NCBI GenBank assembly: GCA_027859005.1
Contig: JAQIBQ010000518.1
Span: forward strand, 1-40,623
DNA: 40,623 bases
Direction of reading: 5' to 3'
DNA from: Prolixibacteraceae bacterium
Lineage (GTDB): Bacteria > Bacteroidota > Bacteroidia > Bacteroidales > Prolixibacteraceae
The notes under the pieces: model-generated
Seen by the model: the letters and a program-made list of their open reading frames with translations, nothing else
Database searches by the model: none
Told to the model about the DNA's origin: nothing
Part shown: positions 28,282 through 38,349 of the stretch, in pieces
Position numbering within the stretch: the first letter of the stretch is position 1
Layout of the letters: each line of letters opens with the position of its first letter
Program-made: the position numbers and the translations under genes

Positions 28282-28506
28282 ATGATTAGTTTAAAAGAAA
28301 AAAAATTGTATCGAGTTCTTCGAAATGTAGGAATAAAAAGAACATTTATTAAAAAAGCTCGTTCAATTGAGGATTTATATTTAGACGATTTTGATTTCCG
28401 TTTACTCGTTTTCTATTTTGAAAATGAATTCAATGTTCGACTAAAAAAGAATGATATTAAAATTCTAACAACACTTCCTGCATTTTATCAATACGTTGGT
28501 AGGTAG
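28282..28506 (+). CDS. ACP-like small protein lacking the phosphopantetheine serine
   Basis: ARSIEDLYLDDFDFRLLVFYFENEF aligns with ACP [25 protein letters not shown]; DSL is replaced by DDF. Confidence 0.55.
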   Translation: MISLKEKKLYRVLRNVGIKRTFIKKARSIEDLYLDDFDFRLLVFYFENEFNVRLKKNDIKILTTLPAFYQYVGR

Positions 28507-28536
28507 TTGTATATACTTTATTGAATTAAAAAATTT

Positions 28537-28570
28537 ACATCCCTGTTATTCAAAGTAGCAGGGATGTTTT
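28537..28570 (+). terminator. Intrinsic terminator
   Basis: ACATCCCTG ttattcaaagtag CAGGGATGT followed by a T-rich tract. Confidence 0.8.
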
Positions 28571-28679
28571 GTTTTATCCTTTTTTTTTATGAGCAACATT
28601 ACATGATCAATTCATAACTATAATCGTTCATTTTTTTTAACTTGTGAACTGTTTATTTAAAAATCGGATAATTAAATAC

Positions 28680-29996
28680 ATGAAAAGTATGAGATTAATA
28701 TACTGGGTTGGGTTAAGCATTGTTATTTTATTTTCACAATCGTCATTGTATGCTCAAATAAGTGACTTTCAAAAACAACTTGAGTCATTACCCGAAGTTA
28801 ATTCGGTAACAAAAATTGAACATAATCCATACTTCATAGATGCATATGAGATTATGGTTGAGCAATTCCTCGATCATAGTAACCACCAGGCAGGCAAATT
28901 CGAACAGCGCGTTATTCTATCAAATTTTAACAAGTACAGTCCGGTTGTATTTGTTACCGAAGGTTACAGAGCGGGTTATGCTCTTAAAAGTTCTCATATA
29001 AATGAATTGAGTAAAATTCTGGAAGCAAATCAGTTGGTAGTCGAACATCGTTACTTTGGAAAATCGGTGCCTGATAATAAAAACTGGGAGTATTTGTCGA
29101 TCAAAAGTGCTACAGATGATTTGCATCGCATAAAGAAAATATTTGCAGGCATATACAACAATAACAACAAATGGATTGCTACAGGAATAAGTAAGGGAGG
29201 ACAGAACACCTTGGCCTATAAAGCCTATTATCCAACTGATATGGATATTTGGATTCCTTATGTTGGTCCGGTTAATTTTGGTGTTGAAGATGCTCGAATG
29301 GAAAAGTTTATCGATAAAGTGGTTGCCAATAAGGATTGTAGAAGTAAAGTGGAAGATTTTCAACTTGAAGTTCTTAAGAATAGAGCAAAAATTCAACCCT
29401 TAATCGATAGTTTAATTAAAGCCGAAGGCTATACTTTCTCTATCTCGAATGAAGAGGTTTTGGATTATTGTGTATTGGAATACTCTTTTTCTTTTTGGCA
29501 GTGGGGACACAAAAGTTCAGAGATACCTGCTGATTCACTTAGCGCACAAGAGAAATTCGACTATCTAATGTCTATTAGTAGTCCCGATTATTTTGCTCTT
29601 GAAGAACTTGAACCTATCAAGCCTTTCTTCATTCAAACCTTAAAAGAATTTGGTTATTACGGTTATAATACAAAACCTTTTGAACCCTATCTGAAAATTG
29701 AATCAGCTGAGGATTATATTGAAGATGTATTTCTGAACACTGAACCTGATTTTAAATACAGTAAAAAAACATCAAAATTTATTAAGAAAGCTATTCAGAA
29801 AGATGGTGCAAATGTTTTGATGATTTATGGTGAATACGATCCTTGGACAGCAGGTGGTATTGTTCCCAAAAAAAGAAGTAAAGCAGTACGATTTGTTAAA
29901 CCTAGAGGTTCTCACCGCACACGAATTAACAACATGTCGTATGCTCAACGTTCACAAATATACATGCTTTTAGAAACTTGGTTGGAACAAGACTAA
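28680..29996 (+). CDS. PS-10-like peptidase, S37 family, secreted
   Basis: FVTEGYRAGY, VVEHRYFGKSVP, TGISKGGQNTLAYKAYYP nucleophile elbow, YGEYDPWT, GSHRTRI; signal peptide. Confidence 0.82.
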   Translation: MKSMRLIYWVGLSIVILFSQSSLYAQISDFQKQLESLPEVNSVTKIEHNPYFIDAYEIMVEQFLDHSNHQAGKFEQRVILSNFNKYSPVVFVTEGYRAGYALKSSHINELSKILEANQLVVEHRYFGKSVPDNKNWEYLSIKSATDDLHRIKKIFAGIYNNNNKWIATGISKGGQNTLAYKAYYPTDMDIWIPYVGPVNFGVEDARMEKFIDKVVANKDCRSKVEDFQLEVLKNRAKIQPLIDSLIKAEGYTFSISNEEVLDYCVLEYSFSFWQWGHKSSEIPADSLSAQEKFDYLMSISSPDYFALEELEPIKPFFIQTLKEFGYYGYNTKPFEPYLKIESAEDYIEDVFLNTEPDFKYSKKTSKFIKKAIQKDGANVLMIYGEYDPWTAGGIVPKKRSKAVRFVKPRGSHRTRINNMSYAQRSQIYMLLETWLEQD

Positions 29997-31381
29997 TAGG
30001 AACGTAAAGCTTCAATTTCACTAATTTCCATTGGCTTTTTACGTCCGAGTACTCTTGATGTTTTTTTCGTAATTAGGTAATCTTGTTCAATACGAACACC
30101 ACCAAAACCCATGTACGATTTCAACTTTTTGTAATTAATGAAATTGCTTAATTTATTTTAGGACTTCCACTGTTTTATAAGTTCAGGAATGAAATAAATT
30201 CCAGGTTCAATGGTCATTACATGCCCTGTTTTTAAATCTTTAGCAAAACGAAGTGATTTTAAGCCAAATTGTGTGCTTTTTGTTTCTCCTAGGTTGTACC
30301 CTACATTTAGTTCTCCAAGATCTTCCATGTCGTGTACATCAAGCCCCATCATATGTCCTAATCCTGTAGGGAAGAACATTGCATGAGCACCAGCTAATAA
30401 AGCATCTTCAGTATTTCCATGAGTTAATCCAAGGTCTTTTAGTCCATCGAAAATAATGCGAGCAGCCTCAAAATGAACATCGCGGAAAGCAATGCCTGGT
30501 TTCAGCATATCTGCCGTTTTGAGATGTGCATCTAATACAATCTGGTATATTTCTCTTTGTTTACGTCTGAATTTAGGCGAAATGGGGAAGGTGCTGGTTA
30601 GATCTCCAGCATAATGCATGGGCGTTTCTGCGCCAGCATCCAGTAGGAATAATTGACCTTTTTTCAATACATTACCGTGGTAATGGTTGTGTAGTACTTC
30701 ACCATTAACTGTCGCAATAATAGGGAAAGATGTTTGTCCTTCGCGTTCTAAAGCTATTTGAGTAACCTTTGCAGCAACATCTGCTTCCTTCATTCCTGGC
30801 CTTGCATATTTCATTCCTGCAATGTGCATGTCAACACTTAAATTTACCGCTTTGTCGATTTCGATAATTTCTTCGTTGTCCTTAATTTCACGTTGAGCAA
30901 CAACTATTTTTACCAATTCTTCCGACGATTTACCGGTAAATTGATCGGGGCGAATGTTTAGTAAGCGTAAAAGTTTAATTTTATTTTCGGGACGGTAAGG
31001 TGGTAGATAATGGATGTTTCTACCAGCAGCATTTGCTTCACGTAGAATTGTGAAAAGTTTAACCATTGGAAGAACCTCTGAAATGCCAACCATTTCAGCT
31101 TCTTCACTGATAGTTGTTTTATTTCCCATCCAAACAATATCATCCATGCTTAACTCATCGCCAAAAATTATTTCCTGTCCGCTATCTAAATCAATAACTG
31201 CAGCAAGCGATGGCCTGTCTATCCCAAAATAATAAAGAAATGAACTGTGTTGCCTAAAAGGATAGGTATTGTCTAAATAATTCATTGGAGATTCTTCATT
31301 CCCTAAAAAGAGAATAATACCCGAATCCATTTTCTCTTTCAAAACGGACCTGCGCTGTATGTATAATTGTCTACTAAACAT
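29993..31381 (-). pseudogene. pepP: Xaa-Pro aminopeptidase (aminopeptidase P, M24B) with one in-frame TAA
   Basis: Intact ORF 31381-30158, then the same frame continues after TAA (30160-30158): NKLSNFINYKKLKSYMGFGGVRIEQDYLITKKTSRVLGRKKPMEISEIEALRSY*. Confidence 0.82.
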
Positions 31382-31671
31382 TGTTTTTTATTTTGAAACT
31401 CAAAAATAATGTATTTATGGTTGAACTATTAATAAAAGAGGAATAAAATGGTAATTTTTGGGTTAATTTGCTTTTTCTGAAAATTTTATGCTTTTGTTAC
31501 GTTCTGGTTTTCAATAATTATTATCAGTAAGCTTGTTAAATTAATTTTCATTGGCTATTGTCCTTTTATAGAATTCAATAATACATCTTTAATTTCTGTA
31601 TTTTTTGATTTGTTCTTAAAAGGCACAATATTTGTCAAATACGAGTTCTTTTAATTCAAAATACATAATAT

Positions 31672-32835
31672 ATGCCCAAAATATTAGTAATCGACGATCA
31701 ACGAGCAATACGAAATACCCTTAAAGATATTTTAGAATACGAGAAGTATCAGGTTGATTTAGCTGAAAATGCAATCCAAGCCCAAGCTATAGTTAAAGGA
31801 AATGAGTTCGATATTATTTTATGTGATATTAAAATGCCCGAAATGGACGGATTGGAGTTGTTGCCAATTTTATTAGAAACTCACCCCGATACTCCAGTCG
31901 TTATGATTTCTGGTCATGGTAATATTGACACTGCTGTTGAGGCAATAAAAAAAGGAGCTTACGATTTTATTGAAAAACCCCTAGATTTAAACCGATTACT
32001 TATTACCATTCGCAATGCAATGGATAAGTCGAATTTGGTCTCCGAAACAAAAACACTTCGTAAAAAAGTAAATCAAAAATTTAATATAGTAGGAGAATCG
32101 GAAGCAATTTCGAATATTTTGGTGATGACAGACAAGGTTGCACCAACCGATGCTCGAGTTTTAATTACTGGTGCAAATGGAACTGGGAAAGAATTGGTAG
32201 CCCGTAGATTGCACGATTTTAGTAACAGGTCTGCTGGTCCATTTATTGAAGTAAATTGCGCTGCTATTCCGTCGGAATTAATCGAAAGTGAACTTTTTGG
32301 ACACGAAAAAGGAGCATTTACTTCGGCCAACAAACAGCGTAAAGGAAAATTTGAACAAGCCGAGGGTGGAACACTTTTTCTCGATGAAATTGGCGACATG
32401 AGTTTATCTGCTCAAGCAAAAGTATTGCGTGCTTTACAAGAAAATGTAATTACTCGTGTTGGAGGCGATAAAGCTATAAAAGTGAATGTTCGGGTTATTG
32501 CTGCTACAAATAAAGACCTGCAAAAAGAAATAGTAGAATCGAATTTCAGAGAAGATTTATACCATCGTATTAGTGTAATACTCATTAAAGTGCCATCTTT
32601 AAATGATCGGATTGAAGATATTCCAATTCTTGGAAGCTACTTTGTTGAGCAAATATGTGGTGAATACGGAATGCCTCTGAAAACCCTAACTCCCAATGCT
32701 ATTAAAGCATTACAGCAAATAGAATGGACCGGTAATATTCGAGAATTTAGAAATGTAATTGAACGCTTAATTATTTTATGTGGAAACGAAATTACCGATA
32801 CCGATGTGAAAACATTTGCACAACCGATGAAATAA
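31672..32835 (+). CDS. NtrC-like response regulator (receiver plus AAA+) lacking a Fis domain
   Basis: ILVIDDQ, ILCDIKMPEMDG, GANGTGKE, GAFTSA (not GAFTGA), GGTLFLDEIGDM; ends shortly after the AAA+ domain. Confidence 0.9.
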   Translation: MPKILVIDDQRAIRNTLKDILEYEKYQVDLAENAIQAQAIVKGNEFDIILCDIKMPEMDGLELLPILLETHPDTPVVMISGHGNIDTAVEAIKKGAYDFIEKPLDLNRLLITIRNAMDKSNLVSETKTLRKKVNQKFNIVGESEAISNILVMTDKVAPTDARVLITGANGTGKELVARRLHDFSNRSAGPFIEVNCAAIPSELIESELFGHEKGAFTSANKQRKGKFEQAEGGTLFLDEIGDMSLSAQAKVLRALQENVITRVGGDKAIKVNVRVIAATNKDLQKEIVESNFREDLYHRISVILIKVPSLNDRIEDIPILGSYFVEQICGEYGMPLKTLTPNAIKALQQIEWTGNIREFRNVIERLIILCGNEITDTDVKTFAQPMK

Positions 32836-32857
32836 TTTTCAGGCAAAGCAAAGATAG

Positions 32858-32891
32858 AAAGATCTTCATTAACCGAAGATCTTTTTTTTTT
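32858..32891 (+). terminator. Intrinsic terminator
   Basis: AAAGATCTTC attaacc GAAGATCTTT followed by a T-run. Confidence 0.85.
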
Positions 32892-32992
32892 AGTTCAAAC
32901 ATCGCATTTGATCCAACTAACTATTTCCTAATTCGAGCTACATTTTGTTTATTTGTGCTGATTTAGACCGATCGTAAAATAATAATCGAAGA

Positions 32993-35257
32993 ATGAAGAA
33001 AAATCTAACTGCCGTTTTGCTATTGTTAGCATTTACATCAATTATTGTTTTTTCAATTTTTAAACCCGTGATTCAACATCCCAATAGTTACCTCTTTTCA
33101 CATGGGGGCGATGCGGTTAAAAGCTATTATAATTTCTCCTATAATTTAAAATATGGTGAAGGAATCAAGCACAAGGGAATTAATTATCCTTATGGCGAAC
33201 ATTTGCAATACATCAATTCTCATCCTTTTCATACTGCCGTTTTAAAACCAATCAGCAAAATTTTACCCATTTCGAATTATGGCGTTGCTATTTTAAATCT
33301 TTCGATGATTTTGTCTCTTATTGCTGCTGTTCCTTTTTTGTTCCTTATTCTAAGGAAATACAATTTACCCATTTGGTATTCATTTATTGTTGCATTAATC
33401 ATACTCTTTCTTTCACCCCAACTAGATCGAATCAAGGGGCATTTTGAAATGGTGTACCTGTTTTTCATTCCCATGTTTTGGTATTTACTAATTCAATTTC
33501 GAGAAGGAAAAAGGCCATGGCTTTGGGGTATTCTACTCGTTCTTTCTGGTTTAATTGGTGGATTTACAAGTGCTTACTTTGTTGCGTTTTATGCCATCTT
33601 ATTAATTTCGGTTGTAATGGCTGATGGTTGGAAGAATAGAAAAAATTTAAAAAATTATTTAAAGCCTGGACTAACATTATTGTTTATGGCAGTTTTACCT
33701 TTGCTTGTTGTAAAGGGCTTAGTCTCTATAACCGATTGGGCTACTGATAGACCCTATAATCCTTGGGGCTTTTATGTTTTTCATGCCAATCCTTTTAGCG
33801 TTTTTCTACCCCCAAATGAAGCACTACGAGAAATTTTAAGCAAATGGTTTAGCATAAGGTATCGGTGGGAAGGACGATCGTACGTTGGAGCTCCGGCTAC
33901 TATGTTGGCACTTTCATTGGTATTGTCTTTTGTATATCGAATCGTTAAAAGAAAGAAATCGATCTCATTTGTTACCAATCCTCAATTGAATACTTTTATG
34001 TTTGGAGCTACATTAATTCTCTTATTCTCAATGTGTTTCCCATTTAAATGGGGTTTTGGATTTTTACTTGAATTATTGCCGCCGGTAAAACAATTTAGAG
34101 CTTTAGGTCGTTTTGCGTGGATATTCTACTATGTGTTTACGGTATATGCGGCCTACTATTTCTATCAGTTATTTTTGAAATTGAAAGAAAAGGGAATGGA
34201 GAAATTTTCGATGATGTTTCTTTTATTGATACTAGGTTTTTGGTCGGTTGATGCAGCAGTGAATGCCAAAAAAAGCTTCAATGGAATTTTTCTTCAAAAT
34301 GAAACCCTTAAAACGTCAAGCATTTCATACCAACATATGTTCCAAGAGGCGCAAATTGAGCCTGACGAATTTCAAGCCATTTTCTTTTTGCCATTTGCTA
34401 ATACCTCAGGCGATAAATTGCTATTTGAACAGGGGTTGAAAAAAGCTTTTGGCGAAGCAATGAAATGCTCGTATCATACAAAATTGCCTTTAATTCAAAG
34501 TTTCTCGCCACGGTTACCATTTTCAAATGCTTTAAGCACCATACAGTTGTTGGCCGACTCTACAATTCGGAAAACTCGTCTCGACGATATGAACGAGAAA
34601 CCCATTTTAATGGTAATTACTGATGAGAGATTAACTAAAAAGGAAAAATGGTTAAAAAATCATTCCGAAGAATTGTTGAACAGGGATGGTGTTACTTTTG
34701 CCAAATTATCACTTGATGTATATCACAATAGTTATAATAATTGGCTTGCTTATACCGATTCTCTTAAATCAACATTACTTGGTACGGAATATCTGAAAGC
34801 CGATGTAGAACTTGCTAAAATATACTCCAAAAACTTTGAAGAGGATGAAGCAGAAAATGTTTTTACGGGCAATGGTGCATTGTTTAAACGAAGACATTCA
34901 GTTGAAATATTCAACGAAGATTTTTCGGCCTTAGGGTATAGTGGTACTTACGAGCTGTCTTTTTGGTTGTTCTTCGACGACAGAATGTACGACATGCCGC
35001 AAGCAAAAATACATATCTATAAATCCAATGGCGATTTTTTTAAAACCATTCGTTTAAATAACCGACATATTCATAACGTATATAATAGTTGGGTGAGGGT
35101 TGAGCAAAAAATAACTATTGAAGAAGGTTTGCGCTATAAACTTGAACTAAATGGTAAATACATAACCATTGATGAATTGCTATTTAGACCAGTAAATAGT
35201 AATGTTTTAACGAGTGATGCGTCGGGTAATCAATTATTTAATAATTTTCCTTTGTAA
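32993..35257 (+). CDS. Polytopic membrane protein, GT-C-like, with C-terminal extracytoplasmic beta-sandwich-like domain
   Basis: Many hydrophobic helices; SHGGDAVKSYYNFSYNLKYGEG N-terminal loop; hydrophilic C-terminal ~300 aa. Confidence 0.6.
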   Translation: MKKNLTAVLLLLAFTSIIVFSIFKPVIQHPNSYLFSHGGDAVKSYYNFSYNLKYGEGIKHKGINYPYGEHLQYINSHPFHTAVLKPISKILPISNYGVAILNLSMILSLIAAVPFLFLILRKYNLPIWYSFIVALIILFLSPQLDRIKGHFEMVYLFFIPMFWYLLIQFREGKRPWLWGILLVLSGLIGGFTSAYFVAFYAILLISVVMADGWKNRKNLKNYLKPGLTLLFMAVLPLLVVKGLVSITDWATDRPYNPWGFYVFHANPFSVFLPPNEALREILSKWFSIRYRWEGRSYVGAPATMLALSLVLSFVYRIVKRKKSISFVTNPQLNTFMFGATLILLFSMCFPFKWGFGFLLELLPPVKQFRALGRFAWIFYYVFTVYAAYYFYQLFLKLKEKGMEKFSMMFLLLILGFWSVDAAVNAKKSFNGIFLQNETLKTSSISYQHMFQEAQIEPDEFQAIFFLPFANTSGDKLLFEQGLKKAFGEAMKCSYHTKLPLIQSFSPRLPFSNALSTIQLLADSTIRKTRLDDMNEKPILMVITDERLTKKEKWLKNHSEELLNRDGVTFAKLSLDVYHNSYNNWLAYTDSLKSTLLGTEYLKADVELAKIYSKNFEEDEAENVFTGNGALFKRRHSVEIFNEDFSALGYSGTYELSFWLFFDDRMYDMPQAKIHIYKSNGDFFKTIRLNNRHIHNVYNSWVRVEQKITIEEGLRYKLELNGKYITIDELLFRPVNSNVLTSDASGNQLFNNFPL

Positions 35258-35269
35258 GGGGTAACGTTT

Positions 35270-36682
35270 ATGCTTTTTAATTCACTTCAGTTCATTTATT
35301 TTCTGCCCATTGTTATCATTGGATACTTCTTGCTTCCGCATAAATTCCGTTGGATATTGTTGTTGCTTGCCAGTTACTATTTTTACATGTGTTGGCGTGC
35401 CGATTATATTATATTGATAGTTGTTTCAACATTAATCGATTTTTTTGCTGCTCGAAGAATGGGACAGCATACAGAGCGGAAACGACGGAAAAAATATTTG
35501 ATACTCAGTTTGTTTACCAACCTTGGTTTGTTGGGGACTTTTAAATATTTTAACTTTTTCACCGAGAATATAAATCAGCTATTTGAGTATTTTAATGTGG
35601 CCTCGCAAATTCCGGCACTAAATTTATTATTACCAGTTGGAATTTCGTTTTATACCTTTCAAACATTGAGCTACTCAATTGATGTATACTATGGTAAAAT
35701 AAAACCCGAAACACACTTGGGCCATTTTGCCCTTTATGTATCCTTTTTCCCCCAATTGGTTGCGGGACCCATTGAACGTTTCGATCGTTTGTCGCCTCAA
35801 TTGAAAGCGAAGCACAATTTCAGTTATGAAAATCTTGCCAACGGATTACGTTTAATCTTGTATGGATTATTCATCAAAATGGTTATTGCCGATAATCTTT
35901 CGGTGTATGTCGATCAAATTTATAAAGCCCCCGAGGCCTTTAGTTCATGGGGGTTGCTTACTGGAGTCTCATTGTATTCATTTCAAATTTATAGCGACTT
36001 TTATGGTTATTCTACCATTGCAATAGGAAGCGCACTTATAATGGGTATTCGAATAATGGACAATTTCAAAACTCCGTATTTGGCTCGAAGTGTGAGTGAA
36101 TTCTGGGAACGATGGCATATTTCTCTTTCAACCTGGTTCCGTAGTTATTTGTATTTCCCGTTAGGCGGAAACCGTGTTAAAAAGTACCGTTGGATGATCA
36201 ATATTTTTATTGTATTTGCGGTAAGTGGTTTATGGCACGGTGCCAATTGGACTTTCATTATTTGGGGGGCTATGTGGGGGATTCTTTATTTAGTTGAGAA
36301 CCAGCTAAACAAGCTGTTCAAATTTCAAAAAATTGCCAAAGAGTGGTCGCTACGTCATTTTATTATGGCAACCAAAATATTTGTGATTTCAACTGTTGCT
36401 TGGATATTTTTCCGAAGTCAAAGTTTTTCTGAAGCCATGACCATTTTGAAAAACATTGTAACAAATACAAACGTTGAAAAGCAGTTGAATGTAGAACCCC
36501 GTATACTTTTATTACTGGGCTTATTTATCTTTTCCGATATTTTTCTATTTAATAATCGTTTCGACAAGTGGAGTGCAAAACAAAATGTTGTTTTACGATG
36601 GGTGATTTACGCTTTTCTCTTGTTTTCGATTATTGTGTTTTCGGGTGTTGAAGATTTTCCGTTTATCTATTTTCAGTTTTAA
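35270..36682 (+). CDS. MBOAT family O-acyltransferase (AlgI-like)
   Basis: LLPVGISFYTFQTLSYSIDVY, FPQLVAGPIERF, FWERWHISLSTWFRSYLYFPLGG, SGLWHGANWTFIIWG catalytic His. Confidence 0.92.
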   Translation: MLFNSLQFIYFLPIVIIGYFLLPHKFRWILLLLASYYFYMCWRADYIILIVVSTLIDFFAARRMGQHTERKRRKKYLILSLFTNLGLLGTFKYFNFFTENINQLFEYFNVASQIPALNLLLPVGISFYTFQTLSYSIDVYYGKIKPETHLGHFALYVSFFPQLVAGPIERFDRLSPQLKAKHNFSYENLANGLRLILYGLFIKMVIADNLSVYVDQIYKAPEAFSSWGLLTGVSLYSFQIYSDFYGYSTIAIGSALIMGIRIMDNFKTPYLARSVSEFWERWHISLSTWFRSYLYFPLGGNRVKKYRWMINIFIVFAVSGLWHGANWTFIIWGAMWGILYLVENQLNKLFKFQKIAKEWSLRHFIMATKIFVISTVAWIFFRSQSFSEAMTILKNIVTNTNVEKQLNVEPRILLLLGLFIFSDIFLFNNRFDKWSAKQNVVLRWVIYAFLLFSIIVFSGVEDFPFIYFQF

Positions 36683-36789
36683 AGAATGAAACGAACATGA
36701 TTTTTTTTATCTTAAAATAGACACACAAAAATGATTAAAACTCATCGGGATTTCCATGAGTTACCATAAAAAATAAATAATTTAAACGA

Positions 36790-38289
36790 GTGAATAATTT
36801 TAAAAAAATAGGAATAAGAATAGTTGTTGTAATCACTTTATTAGTCGGTTTCAATTTCATTTATCAATACCTGTTTTATGAAAATGATGTAAAAAAGGAA
36901 GCATCGATAATTGAAATTTTACCTGAACCGAGTGATAGTGCTCAGATCCTTTATTTTGCTGAATCGTCGAACTTTACTTCCCATAAATTCGATGTCGATA
37001 AGCGAAGCATCAGTGAAATTATTGCTGCTTATTATCCTGCCAAAAAGCTGATTGATGTTGACAAAGGGGCCTTACACAGTGGGATTTACAAGGTTCTGTT
37101 AGGAAATATTCCTGAAGAAAATCAGATTGAAACCATAATTGTGACTTTGAATTTACGATCGTTTGGTGCCGATTGGATTTATTCGAAATTGGAAACATCG
37201 CTACAAAAAAGTATTGTACTTATTCAACCCAATTTGCCTTTGTTAAACCGCATTCAGTTATCCTTCAAAGGCTACGATGTAAAGACCAATAAGGAAAGGC
37301 ATGAACAAGTTATAAGGCATTGGAAAAGGGATAAATTGAACTTTCCTTATGACTTTAAATACACGAATGCCCTCGATTGGGAAAAAGGAAAAAACAACGA
37401 GGGCTTTTGGTTCGATAATGGAGATAAAGATTACGCTAAAACGGCATTGGCTTGTCATTACATTAAATCGTATGGATTTTCGATTGATGAAAACAAGAAT
37501 CCTCGAATTAAAGATTTTGATGATATCGTAGCTTATTGTCAAGCCAGGAAGTGGAATGTTGTTTTTAACTTAATGGCTGAAAATACTGAAAAAGCAAACG
37601 AGCTAGTTGGTTCTGATTTGATATTCTTAATGAGACGGAATCGCGACTTCCTGGTTGATCGGTATTCAAAAAAAGGAGTTATAGTTGTCGATAATTTAGA
37701 AGATGTAGCTACACAGTATTACATCGATCAGAATTGGACTACAGAACATTATACCGAAGAAGGTCGATTGAAAATTGCAGCTACAGTTGCCGATAGCCTT
37801 AAGCTTCTTTATGCAAATGAATACCAACAGATTTCTGAGCCTGAAATAATTCAAGCTAGTTATTTTACAAATTCATGTGAGAATAATACGACTTGGCAAA
37901 ATATAAATACATTATCGAATGAGCAGGCTTTTGATGGCATGTACTCAAGTAAAATAAATATGGACCAACCATACAGTATTACATTTGAGAGAGCACTGAA
38001 GTTTATTCCCGATTCAACAAAGAATAAAGTACTGGTTAATTTCAAGGCACTACGTACAATTGAGCATTCAGCAGTTAAAGTTGTTCTTGAGTTGCAAGGC
38101 GATTATGTTCAGCCTAAATGGTTGGTTCAGAATTTAAATGAGTCAGAACCCAATTGTTGGGTAGAGCATGTCTATCAATTCGATTTAACAGAAACAGATC
38201 TTCGCTCGTATAACCTGATTAAGATTTATTGTTCTAATAAATTAGAAGCATCGACCTTTATTGATAGTTGGGAACTCATTTTTGAATAA
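36790..38289 (+). CDS. Membrane-anchored SGNH/AlgX-DltD-like protein with C-terminal domain
   Basis: N-terminal TM; YFAESSN near the N terminus and DQNWTTEHYTEEGR block; follows the MBOAT gene; GTG start. Confidence 0.55.
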   Translation: MNNFKKIGIRIVVVITLLVGFNFIYQYLFYENDVKKEASIIEILPEPSDSAQILYFAESSNFTSHKFDVDKRSISEIIAAYYPAKKLIDVDKGALHSGIYKVLLGNIPEENQIETIIVTLNLRSFGADWIYSKLETSLQKSIVLIQPNLPLLNRIQLSFKGYDVKTNKERHEQVIRHWKRDKLNFPYDFKYTNALDWEKGKNNEGFWFDNGDKDYAKTALACHYIKSYGFSIDENKNPRIKDFDDIVAYCQARKWNVVFNLMAENTEKANELVGSDLIFLMRRNRDFLVDRYSKKGVIVVDNLEDVATQYYIDQNWTTEHYTEEGRLKIAATVADSLKLLYANEYQQISEPEIIQASYFTNSCENNTTWQNINTLSNEQAFDGMYSSKINMDQPYSITFERALKFIPDSTKNKVLVNFKALRTIEHSAVKVVLELQGDYVQPKWLVQNLNESEPNCWVEHVYQFDLTETDLRSYNLIKIYCSNKLEASTFIDSWELIFE

Positions 38290-38349
38290 CAATCATACAG
38301 CATAATTCATTTAGTTTTGCTAATTTACACTTTAAATCTTAGCTAAACC

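Noticed and set aside
36739-36762. AACTCAT/ATGAGTT hairpin between the MBOAT and SGNH-like genes
   Set aside because: Short 7-bp stem without a T-run; likely chance.
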